The notes under the pieces: generated by a model
What the model saw: the letters and a program-made list of their open reading frames with translations, nothing else
Database searches by the model: none
What the model was told of the DNA's origin: nothing
NCBI GenBank assembly: GCA_016871315.1
Contig: VFZE01000015.1
Location: 55,109 to 119,108 of the forward strand
Reading direction: 5' to 3'
DNA: 64,000 nt
Origin: Acidimicrobiia bacterium
GTDB taxonomy: Bacteria > Acidobacteriota > Terriglobia > Bryobacterales > Bryobacteraceae
Part shown: positions 24,719-34,117 of the stretch, piece by piece
Position numbering within the stretch: the first letter of the stretch is position 1
Layout of the letters: each line of letters starts with the position of its first letter
Translations under genes and position numbers: made by a program

Positions 24719-25164
24719 TGGTGAAACTTCTCGGCGTTGGCGTATTGTGCCTGCTGGTCTCCTGCGGGTCCCCCTCCGGCACCCTGGACGATCTCAACCT
24801 GCGCACGGTCACGCTGCCCGACGGGACCAAGATCAAGTCGGAGGTGATGATCCGTCCGGAAGACATGGCGCGTGGCATGATGTTCCGCGATTCGCTGGCG
24901 CCGGACCGCGGCATGCTGTTCATACACCCCGAGCCGGCCAAGAACCCCTACTGGATGTTCCAGTGCAAGATCGCGCTGGACATCATGTGGTTGGACGCAT
25001 CCAAACGCCTCGTCGAAATGTCGCCGGACACGCCTCCTTGCCCAGGCCCGCCGGAGACCTGCCCCAATTACGGCGGCAACCAGGTCTCCAGTTACGTGCT
25101 GGAGATGGCGGCAGGCTCCATCGCGCGCCACAAGCTGAAATTGGGCGACCGCATCGATTTCTAA
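24718..25164 (+). CDS. DUF192 family lipoprotein
   Basis: A 148-residue protein with a lipoprotein signal (LLGVGVLCLLVSC, lipid Cys at residue 16) and a DUF192 domain. Characteristic stretches are VMIRPEDMARGMMFRDSLAPDRGMLF (residues about 40-66) and FQCKIALDIMWLD. The function of DUF192 is not established. It would be anchored to a membrane facing the periplasm. It is followed 18 bases later by larB in the same direction. Confidence 0.85.
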   Translation: MVKLLGVGVLCLLVSCGSPSGTLDDLNLRTVTLPDGTKIKSEVMIRPEDMARGMMFRDSLAPDRGMLFIHPEPAKNPYWMFQCKIALDIMWLDASKRLVEMSPDTPPCPGPPETCPNYGGNQVSSYVLEMAAGSIARHKLKLGDRIDF

Positions 25165-25182
25165 TACCATAGAAGTTCACCC

Positions 25183-25929
25183 ATGGATCAACATCGCCTG
25201 AAATCTCTGCTCGAACAAGTGCGCGAAGGCTCCGTCGGCATTGACGACGCGCTGGCCCAGATGCGTCACATGCCGTTCGAGGATCTTGGCTTCGCGAAAG
25301 TGGACCACCATCGCGCCATTCGGCATGGGATGCCGGAGGTGATCTTCGGCAAGGGCAAATCGCCGGAGCATGTGCTCGGCATTGCCTCGCGCGTGCTGGA
25401 ACAATCGGGCAATCTGCTGGCCACGCGTACCGAGCCCGCCGCGGCCGAGTTGGTGAAGCAGAAGTTCCCCGAAGCCGAATATTTCCCGCTGTCCGGCGTG
25501 CTGCGCGTCTGGCGCGACCGCAGCATGCACGGCAAGGGCACGATCGCTGTAGTCTGCGCCGGCACGAGCGACATCCCGGTGGCCGAGGAAGCGCAGCTGA
25601 CCGCCGAGATCATGGGCAACCAAGTGGAGGCGATCTCCGACATCGGCGTGGCCGGCATACACCGTCTGATGGCCAACCGGGAGCGGCTGGCGCAGGCGCG
25701 CGTCGCCGTGGTGTGCGCGGGGATGGAAGGAGCGCTGCCCAGCGCCGTTGGCGGCCTTGTCGGCTGCCCAGTGATCGCCGTGCCCACCAGCATCGGCTAC
25801 GGCGCAAGCTTCCACGGATTGGCCGCGCTGCTGGGAATGTTGAACTCCTGCTCCAGCAACGTCACCGTCGTTAATATCGACAACGGCTTTGGCGGCGGCT
25901 ACGTTGCCAGCCTGATCAACCGGCTTTAG
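25183..25929 (+). CDS. larB: LarB, carboxylase/hydrolase of nickel-pincer cofactor synthesis
   Basis: A 248-residue protein of the LarB (PurE-related) family. LarB carboxylates nicotinic acid adenine dinucleotide and hydrolyses it to the pyridinium-3,5-biscarboxylate mononucleotide, the first step to the nickel-pincer cofactor of lactate racemase-type enzymes. The N-terminal [14 protein letters not shown] motif (here [18 protein letters not shown]) and the PurE-like core ([39 protein letters not shown]) are clear. LarC, LarE and LarA are not in the window, so partners must be elsewhere or the gene is an orphan. Confidence 0.9.
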   Translation: MDQHRLKSLLEQVREGSVGIDDALAQMRHMPFEDLGFAKVDHHRAIRHGMPEVIFGKGKSPEHVLGIASRVLEQSGNLLATRTEPAAAELVKQKFPEAEYFPLSGVLRVWRDRSMHGKGTIAVVCAGTSDIPVAEEAQLTAEIMGNQVEAISDIGVAGIHRLMANRERLAQARVAVVCAGMEGALPSAVGGLVGCPVIAVPTSIGYGASFHGLAALLGMLNSCSSNVTVVNIDNGFGGGYVASLINRL

Positions 25930-26272
25930 CGCGCCTCGCATAGATCCATAAATTGAATAAACAGACTGCAACGGCGGACCACCGCAGCCACTCGAAGGGA
26001 ATGTCCGGGTAGATCACTGCTTCCAGGTAGTGGATGAGGAAATCGCCTTCATAAGCTTCCGCGCCGGCGCGGCGGAGAAACTCCTGCTCCACCGCCGTCA
26101 GCGGACATTCCCATTGCGCAAGTTCGAGAGTAATGGCATAGAACAGCGACGCGATATGCACTCCGGCAAACCAGCGCCGGCCGCGCGTCAGCAAGCCTCC
26201 GAAGATCACCCACAGGATGAAGCTGAGGTGCACGATGAGCACCGCCGCCGCCAGCCAACGAAAGCCGTTCAT
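25916..26272 (-). CDS. DUF2784 membrane protein
   Basis: A 118-residue protein with three or four membrane segments, matching the DUF2784 pattern: [20 protein letters not shown] near the N-terminus, then [22 protein letters not shown], then [15 protein letters not shown]. Its function is unknown. I start it at ATG 26272, which overlaps the stop of the upstream gene as ATGA. The frame is open beyond, but that is the upstream gene in another frame. It ends 14 bases inside the convergent larB gene and is the last gene of the nine-gene minus-strand run. Confidence 0.85.
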   Translation of the reverse strand: MNGFRWLAAAVLIVHLSFILWVIFGGLLTRGRRWFAGVHIASLFYAITLELAQWECPLTAVEQEFLRRAGAEAYEGDFLIHYLEAVIYPDIPFEWLRWSAVAVCLFNLWIYARRAKAG

Positions 26273-26916
26273 CGCTGCTTCGCCTTCGGAAACAAACGGT
26301 AGCCGCGGTCCGGCGGGAACCATCGCGCGAACATTTTCAGCCGGCGCCGCAAACGTTCCGGTGGGAGATGCTCCGGGCCGCTGCGTACGGTGACGTCGTG
26401 CCAGAGGCAGTGGACATATTCGGCGGCGGTACCGGCGAACGACGCCATCGCGTAATCGGCCAGAGAACGCCGGCTCCAACCGGAGCCTCGGCGGGAGAGC
26501 AGGCGGAGTTTACTCTCGCAGGCGGCCTCGTCAATCTCACCCACCACGCCGGCTGTCATCTCCTCGGCGAGAAGCGTGATGTAGGCCTTCGCGCGATCCT
26601 CGCTCAACTGCTGCCACAACGCCTGACCCAGGCACAACAGGATTTCCATCGCCAGATCATGATCCTCCACCTCTGCAAAGGCGGCTACGATTTCCAGCGC
26701 ACCCTTGAGGCTGCGCCATTGGGAACCGATGCCTGGCTTGCTCAATATTGGGCGGAGAGTGATATGGCAGGATCCTAATTCCCCGGCCATGGAAGAGGGG
26801 ACGGCGTGGATCGCCGGGCGAATGAACTCCTCCAGAACCGCGGGCGGCAATTTGGAGGAATAGTTCACCACCCAAGCGTGCTCGAGAGGTTCGCTTTGAA
26901 GAGCCTTGCGCGGCAA
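26269..26916 (-). CDS. Hypothetical helical protein
   Basis: I do not recognise the family. About 215 residues, mostly predicted helix (LKGALEIVAAFAEVEDHDLAM, LLCLGQALWQQLSEDRAKAY), with no signal or membrane segment and an Arg-rich C-terminus ending in a WFPPDRGYRLFP motif. The start is uncertain: I suggest TTG 26916, 5 bases after the stop of the upstream gene. The open frame continues to 27159 but overlaps that gene. It overlaps the DUF2784 gene by 4 bases. Confidence 0.6.
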   Translation of the reverse strand: MPRKALQSEPLEHAWVVNYSSKLPPAVLEEFIRPAIHAVPSSMAGELGSCHITLRPILSKPGIGSQWRSLKGALEIVAAFAEVEDHDLAMEILLCLGQALWQQLSEDRAKAYITLLAEEMTAGVVGEIDEAACESKLRLLSRRGSGWSRRSLADYAMASFAGTAAEYVHCLWHDVTVRSGPEHLPPERLRRRLKMFARWFPPDRGYRLFPKAKQR

Positions 26917-26921
26917 TGGGG

Positions 26922-27323
26922 CTAGCTGTTGGCAGCCTTCAGCGCGGTTACGGCCGACTTTTCCGCGAAGAGATAGAAGCTGAACAGCGGCTTTGGCTCG
27001 CCGCGCCCCCAGCGGTTCATCTTCCACTGGATCCGCAGAAACTTCACCTCGGGCTTCTCGCTCAGGTCGAGCAGCATGGAGTAGGTGCCGCAGTAGAACT
27101 TCTGCGGAAAGCGCAGCAGCGGCTGGGCGCTCCATTCGGCGCCGTCGGCGGAACCCCACAAGGAGACGTCAAGGCTCTCCTGTTCAATGATGCGCGTGAT
27201 GCCGAGCGTGATCAGCAGTGTGGAGCCCGCGGCGGCGCCCAATTCGACCGCAGCGGATTCGCCGTCCTCGCGCCGCACTTCATCTTCGACCAGAAAGCAT
27301 GGTAGGGTCGCCATCGCCATCAA
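26922..27323 (-). CDS. Hypothetical protein
   Basis: A 133-residue cytosolic protein that I cannot place in a named family. The middle reads like a beta-sandwich (TLLITLGITRIIEQESLDVSLWG, FYCGTYSMLLDL, FLRIQWKMNRWG), reminiscent of discoidin or carbohydrate-binding folds, but this is weak. The start overlaps the stop of the aminotransferase gene as ATGA, so it is translated with it. It is followed by another unknown gene. Confidence 0.65.
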   Translation of the reverse strand: MMAMATLPCFLVEDEVRREDGESAAVELGAAAGSTLLITLGITRIIEQESLDVSLWGSADGAEWSAQPLLRFPQKFYCGTYSMLLDLSEKPEVKFLRIQWKMNRWGRGEPKPLFSFYLFAEKSAVTALKAANS

Positions 27324-28537
27324 CTCCCGCGGAGAGTCATCAACCGCTTCCCCGCTTCCTCAAGCGTCTCATACTTCTTGCAAAAACAAAAGCGAATCAA
27401 GTGCGCCCCATCGGCGGGGTTCTCAAAGAAGCTGGAACCCGGCACCGCCGCCACGCCCGCCTTCTCCAGCAGGTGCCGGGCGAAGCTCATATCGTCGGCG
27501 AAACCGAACGCGGAGATGCCGGCCATGATGTAATAGGCGCCCGATGGAGTGAAGGGCTGGAACCCGGTTTCGCGAAGCACCTCCAGCAGCATATCGCGCC
27601 GGCTGAGGTAGTGGCGGCTCAACTCCTGGTAAAACTCCTCACCAAGTCCCAGGGCCAGCACGCCAGCCTGCTGGAGCGGCGCCGCCGCGTTCACCGTCAG
27701 AAAGTCGTGCACCTTGCGGACGGAATCGGAAATATCTGCCGCCGCCAGTACCCAGCCAACTCTCCAGCCGGTGACGGAAAAGGTCTTGCTGAGGCTGTTG
27801 ACCAAAATGGTGCGCTCGCGCATTCCGGGCAGCGTCATGATCGGGACATGGCGTGCACCGTCATAGAGGATGTGCTCGTAGATTTCATCGGTGATGGCAA
27901 GAGCATCGTGTTCGCGGCACAGGGCGGCGATCTGCTCGAGTTCCTCGCGCGTGAAAACCTTGCCGGTGGGGTTATGCGGGGTAGTGATGATGATCGCCTT
28001 GGTGCGCGCGTTGAAGGCCCGGCGGAGTTCCTCCGGATCAAAGCTCCAGTCCGGCGGATGTAACTGCACGAGCCGTCGCTCGGCGCCGCAGAGCCAGGTG
28101 TCTGGCCCGTAGTTCTCGTAATAAGGCTCGAACACCACTACTTCATCGCCCGGGTTGGTGGTGGCAAGCAGCGAAGCGATCATCGCCTCCGTGGATCCGC
28201 AGCAGACCGTCACTTCGCGCTCCGGATCCAGATCCAGTCCGTGCCTGCCGGCATAGTGATCCGCAATGGCGCGGCGCAGGTTCTTCGCGCCCCAGGTGAT
28301 GGTGTACTGATTGTGGTCCTCGCTGATGGCTTGGCGAGCGGCTTCCTTGATCGCCTCCGGAGCGGCGAAGTCGGGAAAGCCCTGCGCCAGGTTGACGGCG
28401 CCGTGCTGCAAGGCAAGGCGCGTCATCTCACGGATGACAGATTCGGTGAAAAAGCGCGTGCGCTCGCTGCGGAATCTAGAACGGCCGCTGGGCGACGCCG
28501 GCGCTTGAACGGGCTGCTTGCGCTGAGGAGTTCCCAC
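27320..28537 (-). CDS. Class I PLP-dependent aminotransferase
   Basis: A 405-residue fold-type I aminotransferase, closest by eye to the methionine/kynurenine aminotransferase group (YbdL, KAT-like). Hallmarks are VNLAQGFPDFAAPEAI, TWGAKNLRRAIADHY, TPHNPTGKVFT, and the PLP-binding lysine in NSLSKTFSVTGWRVGW. The N-terminus overlaps the lytic transglycosylase gene by about 62 bases, which is long, but the segment ERTRFFTESVIREMTRLA belongs to the family, so I keep this start. The substrate is not set by sequence alone. Confidence 0.9.
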   Translation of the reverse strand: MGTPQRKQPVQAPASPSGRSRFRSERTRFFTESVIREMTRLALQHGAVNLAQGFPDFAAPEAIKEAARQAISEDHNQYTITWGAKNLRRAIADHYAGRHGLDLDPEREVTVCCGSTEAMIASLLATTNPGDEVVVFEPYYENYGPDTWLCGAERRLVQLHPPDWSFDPEELRRAFNARTKAIIITTPHNPTGKVFTREELEQIAALCREHDALAITDEIYEHILYDGARHVPIMTLPGMRERTILVNSLSKTFSVTGWRVGWVLAAADISDSVRKVHDFLTVNAAAPLQQAGVLALGLGEEFYQELSRHYLSRRDMLLEVLRETGFQPFTPSGAYYIMAGISAFGFADDMSFARHLLEKAGVAAVPGSSFFENPADGAHLIRFCFCKKYETLEEAGKRLMTLRGS

Positions 28538-30740
28538 CAGTCGAGGTTACTGCACCGGTGGGCTTTGCGTAAAGGCGCCGGTACATGTCGGCGTTGCGGA
28601 GCACCGTCTGCACGTAGTTGCGCGTTTCGGTGAAGGGGATGGTTTCGATGAATTCGCTGGGCTCACGGAACTCGCCCCATTGGAGCCACGCCACAGCGCG
28701 GCTCTGGCCGGCGTTGTAGGCCGCCAGCGTGGCTTCGATGCTGCCGTTGAGGGAATCCATCATGCGCTTCAAATACCAGGTGCCCATTTGCAGATTCGCC
28801 TCCGGCTCGTAGAGCATCGAGGAGCGGTACCGCAATCCCATCTTCCTGCTGATCTCACGCCCTGTCGGCGGACGGATCTGCGTCAGCCCGATCGCCTTCG
28901 CGCTGGAGACCGCCTTCGGGTCGAACTCGGACTCCTGACGAACCAGCGCGGCCACCAGCAGGGGGTCCAAGTCCTGCGCCCGGCTGTATTTTTCCAGAGC
29001 CGCGCGGTAGGGCAGGGGGAAGGCCAGCCGCCAGAACTGCTCCGGCGCCTGATCCACTTCCCAGTTCAAATATCCGGGGCTGACCGATTTGATATAGCGG
29101 AGGCCCTTGTCCACGGCGCCGCGGCGGGTGGCCAGTCTCGCCAGTTCCACCGCAACCAAGCCGGGCTTGGCGTCGTTGCGCGCGCCGAAGCGAAGTTCGG
29201 TCTCGGCGAGGTCGGCGAAGCCCGCCGCCGAGAGCAGCCGCGCCCGCTCCAGCCGTTTCCGCGTCGGTGGGTCGATTTCAAAATCCACGCTCCGCCCGGG
29301 GGGCTCCAGCGGCAGCGATGCAATCAATGTTTCCGTGGCCGTGGAGGGTCCCGCCGCCGATACGCTCCGCGCACCAAGCCGCTGCCGGGCCACCACCGCG
29401 TAGTAGTAGTTCGGATAGCGCGACACCACTGCTTGATAGAACGCCTTGGCCACCGCTGGATTGTTACCGGATTCGGCAATGCGACCCAGGTAGTACAAAG
29501 CCGCGGCGGCTTGTTCGGAACCGGGGAACTGCTCCAGGTGGCGGCGTAGCCAATCTGCCGCGTCAGGCCGGCGCTCCAAATAATGACGCCACGTCACTTT
29601 CCAATGGCAGTAATCGCCACGCGGAGAAGCCGCGAACGATTCGGCGCAGGCGCGATAGAGCGGCTCATACTCGGACGCCTGATTCGATACAAGGTGATAA
29701 TTGCCCAGCGCGACAAGCGTTTCCATGCGCCAGTGCGACTCCGCATGCCGGCCGTTGAGTTCCTCCAGCGCCTGACCCGCCTCCTCCATGCGGCCCAACC
29801 GGCGCGCCGCCTGGAATAGATAGTGGAGACGCTCGGCATCGGCTTCGGAGGAAGGCACCGTCAGCGTACGCAGATACGCGAGAGCACCGGAGTTATCCTC
29901 CAAACGATAAAGCGCGGCGCCGATGCGGACCTTTGCTTGATCCCGATCCAGCCCGCCCAGCCGGGGAACAATGGCCTTCAGCTCCTCCATCGCTTTTCTG
30001 GCATGGCCCGCTTGCAACATGATCGAAGCGCGGCCGAGCATCGCACCGGGCATCACCGGTGGATAGTCTCCGCCGAGCTCGACCACCAGCTTTTTCAAAA
30101 GCGCTTCCGCCTTGCCCGCCTCCTCCGACAGAGGGTGTTCGTGAAAGACGCGCTGCAACTGGACCGCGCCGGCCTGGCGCGCGCCGTTGGCGATCAAAGC
30201 GTTTCCATAGGCAAGCAGCGAGGAGGACACAGGAAGCTGGCTGAGGAATCTTCTCAGCAATTCCACCGCCTTGCCAGGCGAGCCGGTATCGGTGTAAGCT
30301 TGCGCGCTGAGCAGCACGGCCTGCGCCAACAGTGGCGAGCCCGGCTGACGCGCGATCACAAGTTCCAGCGCGGGCAGGGCTTCCTGCTTGCGGCCCGCAA
30401 AGAACAGCGCGCGGCCGAGTGCATTGGAGGCGTAATCGTCCAGCGCGGGCAGCCTTCCTTCCATTTCCTGCAGGTATCCCAGCGCCTCCGCCGGCCGCTG
30501 CCGCTCCAGTTCGATCAGTCCCGCCGCCAGCCGCGCCAGCGCCGCCTCGGCGGGCTTCTTTTGTCCTCTTGTGTGCGCATCCAACGCAGCGCGGGCCGCC
30601 GGCGTTTGCTTATCGCGGTAGGCGCGCGCCAGCGCCTCCAGCGTTTGCGCCGCCGCCGGACAGGCGGCCGGCACAAGGCCGCACAGTAGAATCCCTCTAA
30701 GCCAGCGGGCCCGGATAAGCCGGCCCCAGCGTTCCTTCAT
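28476..30740 (-). CDS. Soluble lytic murein transglycosylase (Slt-like)
   Basis: A 754-residue periplasmic enzyme that cleaves peptidoglycan to 1,6-anhydro products. A signal peptide (GILLCGLVPAACPAAAQ) precedes a long run of TPR-like helices (residues about 30-560) that should form a ring as in Slt70. The C-terminal SLT domain has the catalytic Glu in RQESEFDPKAVSSAKAIGL, then TQIRPPTG, then AYNAGQSRAVAWL. I place the start at ATG 30740 (an ATG two codons earlier is equally possible); it overlaps the preceding gene by about 44 bases. Confidence 0.9.
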   Translation of the reverse strand: MKERWGRLIRARWLRGILLCGLVPAACPAAAQTLEALARAYRDKQTPAARAALDAHTRGQKKPAEAALARLAAGLIELERQRPAEALGYLQEMEGRLPALDDYASNALGRALFFAGRKQEALPALELVIARQPGSPLLAQAVLLSAQAYTDTGSPGKAVELLRRFLSQLPVSSSLLAYGNALIANGARQAGAVQLQRVFHEHPLSEEAGKAEALLKKLVVELGGDYPPVMPGAMLGRASIMLQAGHARKAMEELKAIVPRLGGLDRDQAKVRIGAALYRLEDNSGALAYLRTLTVPSSEADAERLHYLFQAARRLGRMEEAGQALEELNGRHAESHWRMETLVALGNYHLVSNQASEYEPLYRACAESFAASPRGDYCHWKVTWRHYLERRPDAADWLRRHLEQFPGSEQAAAALYYLGRIAESGNNPAVAKAFYQAVVSRYPNYYYAVVARQRLGARSVSAAGPSTATETLIASLPLEPPGRSVDFEIDPPTRKRLERARLLSAAGFADLAETELRFGARNDAKPGLVAVELARLATRRGAVDKGLRYIKSVSPGYLNWEVDQAPEQFWRLAFPLPYRAALEKYSRAQDLDPLLVAALVRQESEFDPKAVSSAKAIGLTQIRPPTGREISRKMGLRYRSSMLYEPEANLQMGTWYLKRMMDSLNGSIEATLAAYNAGQSRAVAWLQWGEFREPSEFIETIPFTETRNYVQTVLRNADMYRRLYAKPTGAVTSTGGNSSAQAARSSAGVAQRPF

Positions 30741-31776
30741 CGTCATTGGCCAAAGTCCGCAAAAGCTCCTGATGAAAATAATCGACCATCGACGCGCTTT
30801 TCTCCATGAACTGCGCCCGGAAATCTTCACGCGCCGCGTCAATCGGCTCGCGCAGCAACTCATAGAGCGATCTGGCAGCGCGGCCTTGTTTCACCGCCTC
30901 CGATTGGTACAGCCTCATTTCGGCCACCTGCACGCGCGCAAACCGTTGCGCCTTCAAGTGCAGATCCTGATCCCCGGCTGGCAACCGGCTCCAGGCGGCG
31001 GCCTCCGCCGCCGGCACCGCGGGTTGGATGCCGATGAGTTCGCCGGCGGGAGCCGACCTCGCTTCCCACACCGCTCCGGCCAGGTTTGCCAGCAGCTCCA
31101 GCGCGTTGCTGTCCACCGTTTCTTCGTTTTCCGCCGCGCAGAGGACCGCCACCGCCTTGCCGCGGCTGGCGACCGGAAACAGGCGGACGCGATGGATTCC
31201 CATGGCGCCCCACTCCGCTGCCAGCGGAGCGGAAATCTCTGCACTGCTTGGCGCCGCGGCAATTGGCTCCAAGGAGGATACAGCGGCCATCAGCGCGGGA
31301 GCCTCCTCCAGCCTGCATTCGATCGGCGGCAACTCCGGTACGCCGCGCTCCAGCCGCAGCGCGCCGTTCTGAATCGTGAACAAGGCACGGAGCTTGCTGA
31401 ACTCTCCCGCCGCCTCCATGAGCAGGCCGCTCCACTCTTGCTGCTTCACCGCCTGGCGGATCCCGCGGCAAAAGCGGTTCAGCGATTCGCTGAGCTGGCG
31501 CGAACTTCTTCTTGCCTGCTCCCGCCGCGCCGACTCCAGTTGCCCCTGCCAGTGCGATTCCACTTCCACCGCCAGCTGCCGGAACCGTTCCTCCAGCAGA
31601 TGTTCCAGGTGCTGCCGCCAGCCGCCGCGGAGCTCTTCTTCCAGGCGCGCGACGTGCAACTGCCAGGCCGCCGCCAGTTGCTCACTGGCTTGCGCCCGCG
31701 CATGCTCAATCGATTCGCGCAGCGGATCGGCGGCCGTTTTGGATGTTACAAGAGGAGGCAAATTTGATTTTAACAT
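30697..31776 (-). CDS. Hypothetical coiled-coil protein with GAF-like domain
   Basis: A 359-residue protein of unknown function. Residues about 20-115 are strongly helical and charged (EHARAQASEQLAAAWQLHVA, LLEERFRQLAVEVESHWQGQ), likely a coiled coil. Residues about 120-240 look like a GAF-type sensor fold (LRALFTIQNGALRLER, VRLFPVASRGKAVAVLCAA). The C-terminal 100 residues are again helical. No membrane segment or signal is seen. It lies between the AsmA-like and transglycosylase genes in one transcription unit, so a cell-envelope role is possible. Confidence 0.7.
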   Translation of the reverse strand: MLKSNLPPLVTSKTAADPLRESIEHARAQASEQLAAAWQLHVARLEEELRGGWRQHLEHLLEERFRQLAVEVESHWQGQLESARREQARRSSRQLSESLNRFCRGIRQAVKQQEWSGLLMEAAGEFSKLRALFTIQNGALRLERGVPELPPIECRLEEAPALMAAVSSLEPIAAAPSSAEISAPLAAEWGAMGIHRVRLFPVASRGKAVAVLCAAENEETVDSNALELLANLAGAVWEARSAPAGELIGIQPAVPAAEAAAWSRLPAGDQDLHLKAQRFARVQVAEMRLYQSEAVKQGRAARSLYELLREPIDAAREDFRAQFMEKSASMVDYFHQELLRTLANDDEGTLGPAYPGPLA

Positions 31777-31789
31777 CGGCCCCGCGCAT

Positions 31790-34117
31790 TCAGCGCGCGG
31801 AAACCAACTCCAGTTTCAACCCTTGCAGACGCCCAGCCCATCGCAACTGCCGCGCCGTGCCAGCCGCTTCGATGGCGACTCTTCCGTCGGCGCCGCTTTG
31901 TCCGTGGCCATGAAATGTCTCGCCACCGATCTGCGTCTGCATCGCCGTCAGTTGGAGGCGCGAGCCGCCTTGCGCCGGCGCGTATTGAAAGCAGCCGGTG
32001 CCGCTGCGCCACTCCAGCTCGGGCTCCACCATTACATTGCGGGCCTGATAGGTTCCGTTCAGCCGCAGGCTCGCAAAAAAAGTTTCGCCGATGCCCGTGC
32101 CTTCCAGCGTTGTGTCCAGGTCCAGCCGTCCTCCCTGCCAGGCAAGGTCGTGCATCTCCAGCCGCGCCTGATAGCCGGCGCTGGGAGGGGCCAGGTCCAC
32201 CAGCAACGTGCCGGAGACCGTTCCTTCCGCCACCTCGGCGGCAATGTCGCGGATCTCGATCTGCCCACCATTCCAATACCAGCGCGAACGGAAGTTGTGC
32301 AGCGCCTGGCCCGCAGCCATCAGCGAGCCAACGCGCAGATTGATCTCCATGCGGCGCCCGGCCAGCCACGCCGGAATGGCCGCGCGGCGCCGCAGCGTCC
32401 TGTCGAGGAAGCTCTGTCCGCGGCTCAGAGCCGGCGCCAGAAGACGGCTAATCTCATCGAGCGATGCCCTCTCTATCGCCAACTGGACCTGATGCGTCCT
32501 AAGGCGGGAGGGCTCCAGCCGGTAGGAGCCGCGGACCGGCAAGCCGGCCAGCGCCGCCTCCACCGGTCCGATCTCGACGCTCTCCCCGCGCAGCCGCATC
32601 GGGGCGGAAACAAGGTTCAGCTCGCCGGCAACGCCATCCACACGGCAGGTTGCGCCCTCCAGCCGTGCTTCGCCGGACCAGTTCCCGTTGTAGCGCAGCG
32701 TACCGGTCCAGCTTCCGCCGCGGCAAAGCTCCATCGGCTCCGGCAGTGCGGAGCCGAACATGCGCTTCCAACCCTCGCGCAGGGAATCGGATGGCACTTC
32801 GGTTCCCTGCATCCTCACATCGGCCTCGCCGGTGGCGCCGTCGTAGCGCATATCCACCATCATCCTGCCGTTGTTTTCCAACTCCAGCCGGGTGGGCAGC
32901 AGCTGTGTTTCGGACCCGCGGACAATCACGCTGGCATCGGCCATTTGCAGCTTGCCGAACTCGGGGGCAATCACAGAAGCCGCTTCCAGCTTGACCTGCC
33001 CATGCAGACCCGCCGAGGCTGAGTAGCCCAACGCGCCGCTCAGCTTGCCGTCGACGTTGAGCATTTTCGGAAACGCCGCGTCCGTCTCCTCCGCCAAAGA
33101 CCGCAGCGAGGAGAATGGCAACTCGCGAAGCGTTGCCAGCACCGCCCAGTTGGGGCGCCGGATGAGGTCGCTGGCGCGGAAGCGCACCGACAGGGGAAGA
33201 CTTTCTCCATCGGCGCTATGGGTTTCCATGTGCATCGTCTCGTTCAGCAGGTTCAGATTGCCGCGATAATCCAGGCCCCATCCGGCTTTCTCCGGCAGCA
33301 GCCAGCTCAACCGCTCGAACTCCTCCAGCTCGAGTCTGCCGGTGATAGCGACGTTATCCAGCGGCCCGCGCAGCCGTGCGCGGGCGGCCACCAAGCCACC
33401 CAGTCCGCTGCTGCGGCCTTGCGCCAGCGTGGCGATTTCCGCGATCGCCGTTCTTTGAATCGACAGGCTCAGGTCCATCGCGCCCGCGCCGGGGCCGCGC
33501 CTGATCCATCCGCGCCCGCTCAGTCTTCCAAAGGCGCGCGACGGACGGTCCGTGCGGGCCGGCTCACCGGAGAACTGCACGTCGATCTGGCTGCCCGAGC
33601 CGGCCTCCACTTTCAAGTCGGTATCGGCGAGGTATAGCACCGCCTTGGTGTCGTCGAATTTCAGATTCACGCGCCCGCCTTGCACCTCGAGATCCGGTAG
33701 ATTGCCCGCCGCTTCCGCCTGCGCCGTAACTTGATCGAGCAATGCCTGCGTGTTCCACTTGCCGCCGGCGTGGGTCAAATTGATGCTCGGCTCCACCAGC
33801 CGGATCGAGGAGATCTCTTTCCGCGCCAGCAGCAGCGCGGTGAGGCTGATATCGGTTTCCAGAGTCGACACGTAGGCCAGCGGTTCCACTCCGAACGTTG
33901 CGTCCTCATGCACGACCACCTGCTCGGCGCTGAAGCCCGGCCGCGGGAGGATATAGAGGCTTACTTGGCCTTTGATCTCCACTTTCCGCCCCAGCGCCTG
34001 TTCCAGCCGCCACTGGAGGCCGGAGGCGAACCGGTCGGCGCCGAGAAAAGGCGTAGCCAACGCCGCCAGCAGCACCATCCCGGCGGCCAGCAGCAAGCGC
34101 CTGGTTGTGCGGCTCAT
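31790..34117 (-). CDS. AsmA-like envelope protein
   Basis: A 775-residue protein with an N-terminal membrane anchor (LLLAAGMVLLAALATPFL) and an AsmA/YhdP-type long beta-rich body. The early segment VEIKGQVSLYILPRPGFSAE, with later VEPSINLTHAGGKWN, is the usual AsmA start (a membrane-proximal strand and a 'kw n' turn). Such proteins form beta-taco bridges that carry lipids between membranes. I start it at ATG 34117, which overlaps the upstream transferase stop as ATGA. Confidence 0.85.
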   Translation of the reverse strand: MSRTTRRLLLAAGMVLLAALATPFLGADRFASGLQWRLEQALGRKVEIKGQVSLYILPRPGFSAEQVVVHEDATFGVEPLAYVSTLETDISLTALLLARKEISSIRLVEPSINLTHAGGKWNTQALLDQVTAQAEAAGNLPDLEVQGGRVNLKFDDTKAVLYLADTDLKVEAGSGSQIDVQFSGEPARTDRPSRAFGRLSGRGWIRRGPGAGAMDLSLSIQRTAIAEIATLAQGRSSGLGGLVAARARLRGPLDNVAITGRLELEEFERLSWLLPEKAGWGLDYRGNLNLLNETMHMETHSADGESLPLSVRFRASDLIRRPNWAVLATLRELPFSSLRSLAEETDAAFPKMLNVDGKLSGALGYSASAGLHGQVKLEAASVIAPEFGKLQMADASVIVRGSETQLLPTRLELENNGRMMVDMRYDGATGEADVRMQGTEVPSDSLREGWKRMFGSALPEPMELCRGGSWTGTLRYNGNWSGEARLEGATCRVDGVAGELNLVSAPMRLRGESVEIGPVEAALAGLPVRGSYRLEPSRLRTHQVQLAIERASLDEISRLLAPALSRGQSFLDRTLRRRAAIPAWLAGRRMEINLRVGSLMAAGQALHNFRSRWYWNGGQIEIRDIAAEVAEGTVSGTLLVDLAPPSAGYQARLEMHDLAWQGGRLDLDTTLEGTGIGETFFASLRLNGTYQARNVMVEPELEWRSGTGCFQYAPAQGGSRLQLTAMQTQIGGETFHGHGQSGADGRVAIEAAGTARQLRWAGRLQGLKLELVSAR

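Noticed and set aside
30772..31767. Plus-strand open frame opposite the coiled-coil/GAF gene
   Set aside because: The minus-strand frame is part of a tightly packed operon and has plausible domains; this one has neither.
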